This document shows, piece after piece, positions 16,362 through 24,586 of a DNA stretch of 64,000 nt. Origin of the DNA: Acidipila rosea (GTDB lineage: Bacteria > Acidobacteriota > Terriglobia > Terriglobales > Acidobacteriaceae). Location of the stretch: assembly GCF_004339725.1 (NCBI RefSeq), contig NZ_SMGK01000005.1, forward strand, positions 248,001-312,000, read 5' to 3'. Below the pieces are notes generated by a model. It did not search any database. It saw nothing but the letters and a program-made list of their open reading frames with translations, and had not been told where the DNA came from. The position numbers were made by a program, and so were the translations under genes. The first letter of the stretch is position 1, and every line of letters starts with the position of its first letter.

Positions 16362-17327
16362 ATGCGACGTCGGGAAGTCCTCAAATTTGCGGCTGCAGCA
16401 GGGTTGACCTGGGCGGCAGGCCCCTTTGCTGCTGCGCTGCCCAAGACTATGCCCATCATTGACGCGCATATCCACTTGTTTGATCCTGAGCGGCCGGGCG
16501 GGGTGCCGTGGCCGGAGAAGAGCGACACGGTCATCTACAAACCTTCGCTTCCCGGCCGCTATGAAAAGATCGCTTCGAAGTTCGGAGTGGTGGGCGCCAT
16601 TGCCATCGAAGCCAGCCCGCTGCCGGCCGACAATGATTGGGTTTTAGGGGTGGCGGCGAAGAATCCCGTGATCGTTGGGGTTGTCGGCGATCTTGTTCCC
16701 GGAAGCCCCACCTACCTGAAGGAGCTTGCGCGGCTGCACGCGAATCCGCTCTTTGTGGGAATTCGCTATGGCAATCTCTGGAACCGAAACCTGGCGGTCG
16801 ATGCGAAGAAGCCCGGCTTTATGGAGGGGCTGAAGGCGCTGGCAGACTATGGGCTGGAACTGGACAGCGCCAACCCGGATGCGTCGCTGGTGCGGGCCAT
16901 CGCAGACGTCTCAGACAGGCTGCCGGAGTTGAGAATCGTGATCGATCACCTGCCGTCGGCGCCGATTCCGGCTGCCGGCCCAGAGCGCGACGGCTACTGG
17001 TCGCACCTGCGCCACCTGAGTCAAAACCCTCACGTCTTTATCAAGCTCTCCGAGATTCCTGTTCGAGTGGGGCAGCGGGTTCCGCTGGATGTGGCCTATT
17101 ACAAGGAGCATCTGGATGCTATCTGGGATGTTTTTGGAGAGGATCACATCCTGTATGGCAGCGACTGGCCCAACAGCGACCACCTGGCTACCTATGGCGA
17201 GACCTTTTCGCTGGTGCGGCAGTATGTCTCAGGGAAGGGAGAGGCGGCTTCGGAGAAGTTTTTCTGGAAGAATTCAATCGCCGCGTATAAGTGGCATCGC
17301 AGGAAGACTGACCAGCCTGTGCTGTAG
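16362..17327 (+). CDS. Amidohydrolase-family sugar lactonase (putative L-rhamnono-/L-fuconolactonase), Tat-like signal
   Basis: The 321-residue product begins RRREVLKFAAAAGLTWAAG, a twin-arginine-like signal, followed by a metal-dependent TIM-barrel hydrolase of the COG3618 group: DAHIHLFDP (HxH) near residue 36, HLPSAP near 204 and YGSDWPNS near 266 supplying the final Asp. In that group, L-fuconolactonase and L-rhamnonolactonase open aldonolactones made by sugar dehydrogenases, which matches the dehydratase gene 74 bases downstream and the SDR gene beyond it. AGGAA precedes the ATG by a few bases. The export signal is odd, because the partner enzymes are cytoplasmic. The family is firm; the sugar is inferred from the two GH106 genes nearby. 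Confidence 0.82.
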   Translation: MRRREVLKFAAAAGLTWAAGPFAAALPKTMPIIDAHIHLFDPERPGGVPWPEKSDTVIYKPSLPGRYEKIASKFGVVGAIAIEASPLPADNDWVLGVAAKNPVIVGVVGDLVPGSPTYLKELARLHANPLFVGIRYGNLWNRNLAVDAKKPGFMEGLKALADYGLELDSANPDASLVRAIADVSDRLPELRIVIDHLPSAPIPAAGPERDGYWSHLRHLSQNPHVFIKLSEIPVRVGQRVPLDVAYYKEHLDAIWDVFGEDHILYGSDWPNSDHLATYGETFSLVRQYVSGKGEAASEKFFWKNSIAAYKWHRRKTDQPVL

Positions 17328-17401
17328 GCAGGCTGACGGAACTCTACACGAAACCTGCAATGGGCGGAAAAGCAACGGACCGAAGACCAGAAGGACCAGC
17401 G

Positions 17402-18598
17402 GTGATTATTACAAGGATCAAAACTCGCAATATTGGCTTTTCACGTTCTCCTGTGACACTCAAAAAGCACCTGGTTACGAATACCTCGATCTTTGACGAT
17501 TTTGAGAGCAATGCCGATGGGTGGTTTGGCCCTTCAATGTCCACGCTGGTTGAAGTGGAGACGGCGGATGGGGCGGTGGGCGTAGGTACCGCGGGCGCGT
17601 TTCACGGAGGCGCGAAGGGGCTTATCGAGGAGTACTACGCGCCGCTGCTGCTTGGACAGGACGCGCGGAGGCATGAGTACCTGTGGCAGCGGATGTATCG
17701 GACAACGGTACGCTTTGGTCGCTCAGGATCGGCGATGTGCGCCATCTCCGCGCTGGATATCGCGCTGTGGGATCTTCACGGCAAATATGAGAATAAGCCT
17801 GTCTATGACCTGCTGGGAGGACGAACCCAGTCGCAGGTTCCCTGCTACGTGAGCAGGCTGTATGCGTTAGACGACCTGGAGGAGTTGAAGAGCGAGGCGC
17901 GATCCTGGCTCGGCAGCGGCTTTGTGAGGATGAAGCAGCGGTTTGGCTTCGGGCCGAAAGATGGCCCGTCAGGAATGGACAGGAATGTGGCCCTCATCCG
18001 AGCCGTTCGTGAAGCGGTGGGGGACCAGGTGGAGCTGGCAGCCGATGCCTACATGGGCTGGGATCTCGGGTATGCCATCGAAATGGCGAAACGTCTGCGG
18101 GAGTACAACCTTGCCTGGATGGAAGAGCCGCTGATGCCCCATGACGTGGAAGGCTATGTGGAACTGAAGCGCAGGTGTCCCTGGCAGCGCTGGAGCTGCG
18201 GTGAGCACTCGTACGGCAAGTGGGAGTTCTATGAACTGATGCGACGCCGGGTAGTAGACATTCTGCAGCCGGATGTAAACCGCGTAGGCGGCATCACCGA
18301 GGCGATCAAGATATGCGCGATGGCCGAGGCGGCGGGGCTGCCCGTGGTTCCCCACTCCAATGAGGCGCATAATCTGCATGTCATCTTCAGCCGCGCGGCG
18401 AATGTCTGTCCGGTGGTCGAATACTTTCCTGATGTCGAGCCCGATACAGGCAATGAACTTTTTTGGAAGATGTTTGCCGGATTGCCCTCGGCCAGGGACG
18501 GAGCGCTAACACTGGGAAGCGCCCCGGGGCTGGGAATTACGCTGCGGGAAGAAAACGTGTCGAAGCTGCAGAGAGGCGACACGACGACATGCAGTTGA
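17402..18598 (+). CDS. Enolase-superfamily acid sugar dehydratase, L-rhamnonate dehydratase-like
   Basis: The 398-residue product has the enolase-superfamily capping domain and barrel. Metal ligands are expected at Asp near 214 (AADAYMGWD), Glu near 241 (WMEEPL) and Glu near 267 (SCGEHSY), with His near 317 (VVPHSNE). The GEH and VVPH motifs are those of the L-rhamnonate dehydratase subgroup, which removes water from L-rhamnonate to give 2-keto-3-deoxy-L-rhamnonate. I prefer the GTG at 17402, which has AAGGA 6 bases upstream; an ATG at 17360 is in frame but lacks such a site. It follows the lactonase gene in the same direction. The alternatives are other acid-sugar dehydratases of the same subgroup. 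Confidence 0.82.
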   Translation: MIITRIKTRNIGFSRSPVTLKKHLVTNTSIFDDFESNADGWFGPSMSTLVEVETADGAVGVGTAGAFHGGAKGLIEEYYAPLLLGQDARRHEYLWQRMYRTTVRFGRSGSAMCAISALDIALWDLHGKYENKPVYDLLGGRTQSQVPCYVSRLYALDDLEELKSEARSWLGSGFVRMKQRFGFGPKDGPSGMDRNVALIRAVREAVGDQVELAADAYMGWDLGYAIEMAKRLREYNLAWMEEPLMPHDVEGYVELKRRCPWQRWSCGEHSYGKWEFYELMRRRVVDILQPDVNRVGGITEAIKICAMAEAAGLPVVPHSNEAHNLHVIFSRAANVCPVVEYFPDVEPDTGNELFWKMFAGLPSARDGALTLGSAPGLGITLREENVSKLQRGDTTTCS

Positions 18599-18605
18599 AG
18601 CGTGT

Positions 18606-19358
18606 CTAGTAGGTGGCCCGGCCGCCGCTCAAATCGAAGACTGCGGCGGTGGTAAATGAGTTTTCCTCGGAGACGAGCCATGCCACCATGCTGCTTACCT
18701 CCTCTACTTCGAGGAAGCGTCCGCGTGGAATTCTGGACAGCATGAAGTCGATATGTTCCTGCGTCATCTGGTCGAAGATGCGGGTTTTGGCGGCTGCGGG
18801 TGTTATGCAGTTTACGGCGATGTTGCTGCCGGCGGTCTCCTTGCCGAGGGACTTCGTGAAGGCGATGACGCCAGCCTTGGATGCACTGTAAGCCGCGGCG
18901 TTTGGATTGCCCTCTTTGCCTGCGATGGATGCGATGTTGACGATGCGTCCATAGTTGGCGCGGAGCATGTGCGGGACGATGGCGCGGCAGCAGAGGAAGA
19001 CGCCGGTCAGATTGATGTCGAGCACCTGCTGCCAGCTGTCGAGCGGATAATTCCACGACTTGAGGTTCGGTCCGGCGATACCAGCGCTGGCGACGAGAAT
19101 ATCAATTCTGCCGTGTTTGCTGATGGTGGATTCGGTGGCATTGCTGACGGACGCCGCATCCGACACGTCAACAATTTCGGTCGAGACGACGCCATGTTCG
19201 CCAAGCTGTTGCAGGGCTACCTGCAGCATCGCTGCGTCGCGATCCCAGAGGGACACGGAAGCTCCGGAGGCAAGCAGGCGAGCGGCTATGGACAGGCCAA
19301 TCCCTTGTGCGCCGCCTGTAACGACGGCATGGCGTTGCTGCAGATCTATCTGATTCAC
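18606..19358 (-). CDS. SDR-family dehydrogenase (putative L-rhamnose/L-fucose 1-dehydrogenase)
   Basis: The 250-residue product is a classical short-chain dehydrogenase: TGGAQGIG cofactor loop near residue 14, an NNAG-like ASAG near 94, and Ser144, Tyr157 and Lys161 (YSASK) as catalytic residues. The Asp in SLWDRD after the second strand suggests NAD preference. The start is GTG at 19358 with a GGGGGG stretch 3 bases upstream; a longer frame begins with TTG. In the non-phosphorylating deoxysugar pathway a dehydrogenase of this class oxidises L-rhamnose or L-fucose to the lactone, which fits its place between the dehydratase and the TonB receptor. By sequence alone it cannot be told from other FabG-like reductases. 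Confidence 0.85.
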   Translation of the reverse strand: MNQIDLQQRHAVVTGGAQGIGLSIAARLLASGASVSLWDRDAAMLQVALQQLGEHGVVSTEIVDVSDAASVSNATESTISKHGRIDILVASAGIAGPNLKSWNYPLDSWQQVLDINLTGVFLCCRAIVPHMLRANYGRIVNIASIAGKEGNPNAAAYSASKAGVIAFTKSLGKETAGSNIAVNCITPAAAKTRIFDQMTQEHIDFMLSRIPRGRFLEVEEVSSMVAWLVSEENSFTTAAVFDLSGGRATY

Positions 19359-19547
19359 ATTCCCCCCGGATGGCGCTCTTCGAGCACGATTCAATGTAGC
19401 GCATCTTTCCCTCGCTGGTGGAGGGCTCCTACTGGTTCTTTGCGGCTGAGGAGCAGGGCTGTGCCGGAAATGCTGAACAGGGGGCGAGCTGTTTGCCAGT
19501 GAAAATGTTGGTCTCGCGCGGGGGCAGATAATCCTGACATTTCATTC

Positions 19548-19576
19548 TTGACAGAGGTAATGGCCATAGTTTAGGT
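19548..19576 (+). promoter_or_regulatory. Promoter-like signature upstream of the TonB receptor gene
   Basis: TTGACA at 19548-19553, then exactly 17 bases, then TTAGGT at 19571-19576: the same two hexamers and spacing as before the lactonase gene. The pair supports a shared control mode for uptake and catabolism. Confidence 0.5.
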
Positions 19577-19586
19577 TGTCCACTCG

Positions 19587-19601
19587 TTGAAAGTATTTCA
19601 A
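19587..19601. promoter_or_regulatory. Palindrome downstream of the receptor promoter
   Basis: TTGAAA and TTTCAA are exact reverse complements separated by GTA, centred 18 bases past the putative -10 hexamer and 36 bases before the receptor start codon. The position suits a repressor operator. Its arms partly resemble those of the repeat at 16232-16249 (GGAAAA against TGAAAG). Confidence 0.35.
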
Positions 19602-19636
19602 ATGGGAATCACGCGAAACTTTTGGAGGACGACGCA

Positions 19637-22600
19637 ATGCAATGGGTTTTACGACAGAGGCTGCTACAGGCCGCAGCCATTATTTGCCTGCTCATAGCCG
19701 CGGGTCCGCTGTGGGCGCAGGTCAGCACGGGAGCCATCTCTGGGACGGTCACTGATCCCACAGGTGCTGCTGTAGAGGGTGCGACGGTGACGATCACGAG
19801 CCAGGACACCGGGGTCTCCCGTAAGCTGGCCACCGATGCCAGTGGCTTCTACTCCGCAGAGGGTCTCTCTGTCGGACAGTACACGATTGATGTCTCGAGG
19901 CCAGGATTTAAAGAAAGTGTTACGAAAGGGATTCAGATCGATCCTGGGCAGAGGCGTTCAAACAAAGTAATGTTGCAAGTGGGGAATACGACATCGCAGG
20001 TGACTGTCACCGCCGATGCGCAGCAGGTGAATACGCAGACCTCCGAAAGCGGCGGAACGATCACCAGCAAGCAGATAAGCAACCTGATGCTGAATGGCAG
20101 AAACTTTCAGACCCTGGCGATTTCGGTTCCCGGCGTCAGCAGCACATCCGGAGCGGATGCGTTGAATGGCGGTGGGCTTGAAGGTGGAACGACGCTGATT
20201 GTCAACGGGCAATCGGTTGAGTACACCACGTACACCATCGACGGCGTTTACAACATGAATTCCGGGAATCTAGCCAACGTCAATATTCTGCCGATTGTGG
20301 ATGGCATCTCAGAATTTCGGGTTTTGAAGGACAACTACAGCGCACGATATGGATTTGCAGGCTCGGGCCAGATCGTTGTCGAGACCAAGAGCGGCACGGA
20401 TACATTCCACGGAAGCGCGTGGGACTATCTTCGCAACAATGCTTTCGACGCGAATAACTATTATTCGACCACGACGCAGGCGCTTCACCAGAACATCTTT
20501 GGCTATACGCTGGGCGGGCCGCTCATCATTCCTAAGATCTACAACACCGATCGATCGAAGAAGACATTCTTCTTCGCCTCCAATCAGTGGTATGTGATCA
20601 ATTCCGGCCAGGTATCGCGCGGGGCGGTCTTTTCGCAGGCACTTCGCAATGGAGATTTCAGCGCCAGCCCAACGCTGGGCAGCGGTGGCTTGAAGCTTGA
20701 CGCACATAGCCAGGCGCTGCTGGCCTCCGAGGGAAAGGCAAACTGCGTCACGAGCGCTACTACCCTCAATCCTGCTTGCTTCGACCCGGTTGCAGTGTCT
20801 GTGATGAACGCGTATGTCCCGCTCCCCAACAATCCGAGCGGTGGATTTCTTAACTACATCAACCAGGGTGCGCTCACAACGAGCCAACTCGACTATCAGT
20901 TTCGTGTAGATCACTACATCAACGCGAATAACCAGGTCATGGCCCGCATTATGTACGAGCCTGTAAAGAACGGATTCCCCTTTGACAACTGGGGCGGTCT
21001 GCCTTATTCGACGATTACGGACAGCTTCTACACGACCAGCTTCAACGGACTGGTTCGCGTCACGTCCAGCATTACTCCGAATGTGCTCAACACGGTCGGA
21101 ATTGCTGAGACGTATGACAAGCCGCGCATCAACACGACGAGCGGAGGCACCATGCCGAGCGGCGCGACGGTGAAGCAGGCATTCCCGGGCGCCGATATTT
21201 ACAACAGAATTCCGAATATCAGCATCAGCGGCGGATGGAGCGGCAACGGCGTGCAGTCGGAACCGATCACTGCTTCCGATGGTGAAGGCACGATCTCCGA
21301 TGACGTCAGCTGGGTCAAGGGAAGTCACGTCATACAGGCCGGGGCGCTCTATATCTTCGGCATCAAGCGGCAAAATGTATTTACCAATCCGCAGGGCAGC
21401 TTTACGTTCAGCGGCGTACACACGGGAGATCCTGCTGCCGACTATCTGCTGGGACTGGATGCAACGTACTCGCAGGCCAGCTCGCAAAAGCTGGGTAATT
21501 TCCACTACCGGGAGGGTGAGGCCTATCTGCAGGACGACTGGAAGGCGACTCGCCGGCTGAGTCTGAACCTTGGCCTGCGGTGGGTCTACTTCTCGAACGA
21601 CACAGCTAGCGGCGACCAGGTGACGAGCTTCTCCCCTGCAGCCTATGACCCGGCCACGGCTCCGGTTGTAAATATTGACGGCAGCCTGCAGATCAATGGG
21701 GCGAACCAGCCGGTGAACAGTGCCGGTCAACCAGCCAACCTGCTGAACGGACTTCTGTTTGCGGGGAAAAACGGCGTTCCAAGCGGGTTCTTTACGCCAG
21801 TGAAGACAAACTTCGGACCGCGCGTGGGCTTTGCCTACGATGTGTTTGGAGATGGAAGAACATCGATTCGGGGCGGTTATGGAATCGGCTTTTCGAGAAT
21901 ACCGCTCGAGGTAATCTATGCCGCGTTCGGTCAGAATCCACCCTTCAACAACAGCGCCAATATCCTGAACAGCACACTGACCAACGCATCGGCGGGCGCG
22001 GTGGCTGCTCCGACTACACAGACGCTTTCCGACGTGCCTTTGAAGTTCAAGCCGGCAAGTATTCAGTCCTACAGCCTAACGGTGGAACAGCAGATCAAGA
22101 ACAATCTGATCGCGTCTGTGGCCTACGTGGGAAGCCTGGGAAGGAATCTCGAGACGTTCCAAGGTGGGTATGACGCTAACTCGCCGCTACCTGTTTCTGC
22201 TCCCAGCACAGCGGGGTGCCTCCCGAACGGCCAGGCTCCGTCCACTTCGTATAACTTCGATCCGTGCATTAACTCAGGCGTAGCATCACGGGACTATACC
22301 CGCCCGTACAAGGGATATAGCGCGATGAACGATGAGTACTACCACGGAAGCTCGAACTATAACTCGCTGCAGTCATCGCTCAGCTATCGTGCAGGCGCCT
22401 CGCAGTTCAGCCTGGCTTACACGTACAGCAAGGCATTGGCAACGATTGGCGGTCATGGCACCGGCGGTACAACTTCACAGGGCGCTGCCGCGCAGAACAT
22501 GAGGGACTTCCACGCGGAATACGGGCCGCCGGATTACGATTTCACCAATGATATTACGGCGACCTGGGTCTATAGCATTCCCTACTTCAAGGACAGCAGC

Positions 22601-23044
22601 AAGCCGGTTACGATGGCCCTGGGCAACTGGAGCTTCGCAGGACTGGCGCTTCATCAAAGTGGATTTGCGCTAAGCCCCGGCATGGCGACCAGCACGGCAG
22701 GTCTGGCGACTCGTCCCGACGTGGTCGCACCCTACCACCAGGTGGGCAAGCTGGATCAGTGGTTTGATCCTGCAGCCTTTCAGGCGCCTGCGTATGGCTT
22801 TTACGGAGATGCACGCAATGGCATGATTCGTGGACCGGGCTATACCTCGGTGAATCTCTCGCTCTACAAGACATTTCCGATTAAGGGGCGGCTGAACACG
22901 GAGTTCCGGGCGGAGGCATTCAACGTGGCAAATCATCCTAACTTCAAGGGCGTATCCACTTCGCTTGGTTCGGGAAACTTCAGTCAAGTGACGAGTGCGG
23001 GAGACCCTCGCATTCTGGAATTTGCTCTGAAGCTGCTCTTTTGA
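19637..23044 (+). CDS. Large Oar-like TonB-dependent receptor, probable rhamnoside uptake
   Basis: The 1135-residue product has a signal peptide (about 1-28), a CarboxypepD-regulatory-like domain (about 30-115, with GAISGTVTDPTGAAVEGATV), a plug domain (about 120-250) and a very long beta-barrel ending in LEFALKLLF. This layout and length are typical of the Oar-like receptors that are abundant in acidobacteria. GGAGG lies 8 bases before the ATG at 19637; a TTG five codons earlier is less likely. Its position inside the deoxysugar island, and the promoter signature shared with the lactonase gene, suggest it imports rhamnose-containing oligosaccharides or glycosides. A strong terminator follows. 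Receptor identity is firm and the ligand is inferred. Confidence 0.93.
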   Translation: MQWVLRQRLLQAAAIICLLIAAGPLWAQVSTGAISGTVTDPTGAAVEGATVTITSQDTGVSRKLATDASGFYSAEGLSVGQYTIDVSRPGFKESVTKGIQIDPGQRRSNKVMLQVGNTTSQVTVTADAQQVNTQTSESGGTITSKQISNLMLNGRNFQTLAISVPGVSSTSGADALNGGGLEGGTTLIVNGQSVEYTTYTIDGVYNMNSGNLANVNILPIVDGISEFRVLKDNYSARYGFAGSGQIVVETKSGTDTFHGSAWDYLRNNAFDANNYYSTTTQALHQNIFGYTLGGPLIIPKIYNTDRSKKTFFFASNQWYVINSGQVSRGAVFSQALRNGDFSASPTLGSGGLKLDAHSQALLASEGKANCVTSATTLNPACFDPVAVSVMNAYVPLPNNPSGGFLNYINQGALTTSQLDYQFRVDHYINANNQVMARIMYEPVKNGFPFDNWGGLPYSTITDSFYTTSFNGLVRVTSSITPNVLNTVGIAETYDKPRINTTSGGTMPSGATVKQAFPGADIYNRIPNISISGGWSGNGVQSEPITASDGEGTISDDVSWVKGSHVIQAGALYIFGIKRQNVFTNPQGSFTFSGVHTGDPAADYLLGLDATYSQASSQKLGNFHYREGEAYLQDDWKATRRLSLNLGLRWVYFSNDTASGDQVTSFSPAAYDPATAPVVNIDGSLQINGANQPVNSAGQPANLLNGLLFAGKNGVPSGFFTPVKTNFGPRVGFAYDVFGDGRTSIRGGYGIGFSRIPLEVIYAAFGQNPPFNNSANILNSTLTNASAGAVAAPTTQTLSDVPLKFKPASIQSYSLTVEQQIKNNLIASVAYVGSLGRNLETFQGGYDANSPLPVSAPSTAGCLPNGQAPSTSYNFDPCINSGVASRDYTRPYKGYSAMNDEYYHGSSNYNSLQSSLSYRAGASQFSLAYTYSKALATIGGHGTGGTTSQGAAAQNMRDFHAEYGPPDYDFTNDITATWVYSIPYFKDSSKPVTMALGNWSFAGLALHQSGFALSPGMATSTAGLATRPDVVAPYHQVGKLDQWFDPAAFQAPAYGFYGDARNGMIRGPGYTSVNLSLYKTFPIKGRLNTEFRAEAFNVANHPNFKGVSTSLGSGNFSQVTSAGDPRILEFALKLLF

Positions 23045-23098
23045 TCAACCGCATGATCAGCTGCGGGCAACAACTTTAGCCATACCTCCTTATAAAAC

Positions 23099-23138
23099 CT
23101 CACCTGTCACGCCATGTGGCAGGTGAGTATTTTTTTTT
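23099..23138 (+). terminator. Strong intrinsic terminator after the TonB receptor
   Basis: CTCACCTGTCAC pairs with GTGGCAGGTGAG (one G-T wobble) around a 5-base loop, followed by TATTTTTTTTT. The 12-bp stem and long T run are textbook. It also sits just past the 3' end of the leftward FAD oxidoreductase gene and has a shorter T run on that strand, so it may work both ways. Confidence 0.9.
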
Positions 23139-23145
23139 AAGAGAG

Positions 23146-24414
23146 CTAACCCTTGTCCGGCAGAGACTGGCCTATGCGGCAGGGCTGCGCGGCAGGCGAG
23201 AAATGCGGGAGCCGTTCGCCTCCGGTGGCGTGGCAGAGCTTCCGGAGATGTTTGGAGAGGGTGCTGGCGGTGTATTCGGCTCCGCAAGCGAAGCGCATCA
23301 GCGGCCCGAAAGAGTTTGCCGCCGCGAGACCGGTGAAGTAGAGACCGCGCACCGAGGATTCGAAGCGTGAGGAGAGCAGCGGCGAGCCGCCGGTGGTGCG
23401 GACGGTGTTGCGCAGGGTCTGGTTGAGAAACGGGAGCCGGTGAAGGCTTACCCGGTATCCGGTGGCCGCGATGAGGTGGCTCGTATAGAGCTCCTGGTGC
23501 GCGCCATCCTGCATATAGGTGAGACGCACGTAGCCGTCGCGCTCCTGCGCCTGCAGATTGCTGATGCCGCCGTGAAAGGGGACCTTGCCCTCGACCCGAT
23601 CTCGCACTGTCCAGCCCGCGGCCGGCCCGAGGTGGTTCTGGACGATCTGAAGCCGGGCTTCTTCGGGCAGCAGGCGGAAAATCTGGGGAAATTTACTGAA
23701 GATAAACGACTTAATACCTGGGCCGAGGCTGGAAGAGGGTGAGCGCAGCCGCTGCCAGAGAGTTCGGGGGCCGGGGGCGTCATGAAATTCCATGGTGCGA
23801 CGACGGGCAAGTATGCAAACATGTGCACCTGCTTCCCGCAGCATGGCAGCAAGATTGGCTGCCGAGGCGCCACCGCCGAGGATGGTTACGTGCCTGCCGC
23901 TGAAGTTGGCGGGCTCGCGGTGGGCGTAGCTGTGCGAGAGCAGCTCCGGCGGAAGGGTGGCAATCTCCGGCGGGAAATAGGCGAAATGGCTGATGCCGAC
24001 GGCCAGGATTACCTTGGTTGCGGTCAGCTGCTCGCCGTTGTCGAGCCGGAGCGAAAACTGGCTGCCGATGCGGTCAATGGCAGTGACCTGCTCGGTTTCA
24101 AGATGGGGGACGAAGCGCTGCTGAAAGTCCAGGCCATAGTGGACGAAGGTCTGCAGGGAAACGGGGATCCGGGTGTCGTGGTAGGGAATGCATTGTTGTG
24201 CACAGAAGTCCCGGAGGGTGGATGCAGGCCCCGGACTGAAGAGGCTGGAGGCAAAGCCGTCGGACTTGAGCATCATGTCTGTGGGCATGTGTTCCCGCCA
24301 GCTCTGCATGGGCTGTCCGAAGATGCGATGAGGGATGCCGTGCGCGGTCAGGTGCGCGGCAATCGATAATCCATAGGGGCCCGCGCCAACAATAACAATC
24401 TCAGGGGAAGCCAT
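23146..24414 (-). CDS. FAD-dependent oxidoreductase / flavin monooxygenase-like
   Basis: The 422-residue product has an N-terminal FAD-binding Rossmann loop (IVGAGPYGLSIAAHL, residues 8-22) and a second, NAD(P)-binding one near 178 (ILGGGASAANLAAML). It also has the ATGYR-type segment near 338 found in flavin-containing and N-hydroxylating monooxygenases. Such enzymes use NADPH and oxygen to hydroxylate amines, ketones or amino acids. It is divergent from the ATP-grasp/glycosyltransferase pair, with 172 bases between the starts, so the three may form one biosynthetic unit. The upstream site is only a GA-rich stretch. The substrate is unknown, and a plain pyridine-nucleotide oxidoreductase remains possible. 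Confidence 0.82.
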   Translation of the reverse strand: MASPEIVIVGAGPYGLSIAAHLTAHGIPHRIFGQPMQSWREHMPTDMMLKSDGFASSLFSPGPASTLRDFCAQQCIPYHDTRIPVSLQTFVHYGLDFQQRFVPHLETEQVTAIDRIGSQFSLRLDNGEQLTATKVILAVGISHFAYFPPEIATLPPELLSHSYAHREPANFSGRHVTILGGGASAANLAAMLREAGAHVCILARRRTMEFHDAPGPRTLWQRLRSPSSSLGPGIKSFIFSKFPQIFRLLPEEARLQIVQNHLGPAAGWTVRDRVEGKVPFHGGISNLQAQERDGYVRLTYMQDGAHQELYTSHLIAATGYRVSLHRLPFLNQTLRNTVRTTGGSPLLSSRFESSVRGLYFTGLAAANSFGPLMRFACGAEYTASTLSKHLRKLCHATGGERLPHFSPAAQPCRIGQSLPDKG

Positions 24415-24586
24415 ACGTTTTCTTTCTCGACGACACGAGGGAGCACTTCTAGGGCCACTTCAAGGGATAGGGCGGGTCGGTTTGGGAGCTCCTGCCGGGC
24501 GGTTCTGGCCTCTTAAATGCAATCATCTGAGCGCGCCGCACCTCAGCAATCCAGTCAAAATAGTCCGGCGCCATGGAAGCTTGAAG

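Larger units (their letters stand above)
19359..19636. other. Divergent control region between SDR and TonB receptor genes
   Basis: No gene is supported in these 278 bases. The right half holds the receptor promoter-like signature at 19548-19576 and a palindrome at 19587-19601. No good promoter for the leftward SDR gene could be picked out. Confidence 0.5.

Noticed and set aside
20309..21730. 473-codon open frame on the minus strand
   Set aside because: It is antisense to the large TonB receptor gene; its composition is typical of a shadow frame.
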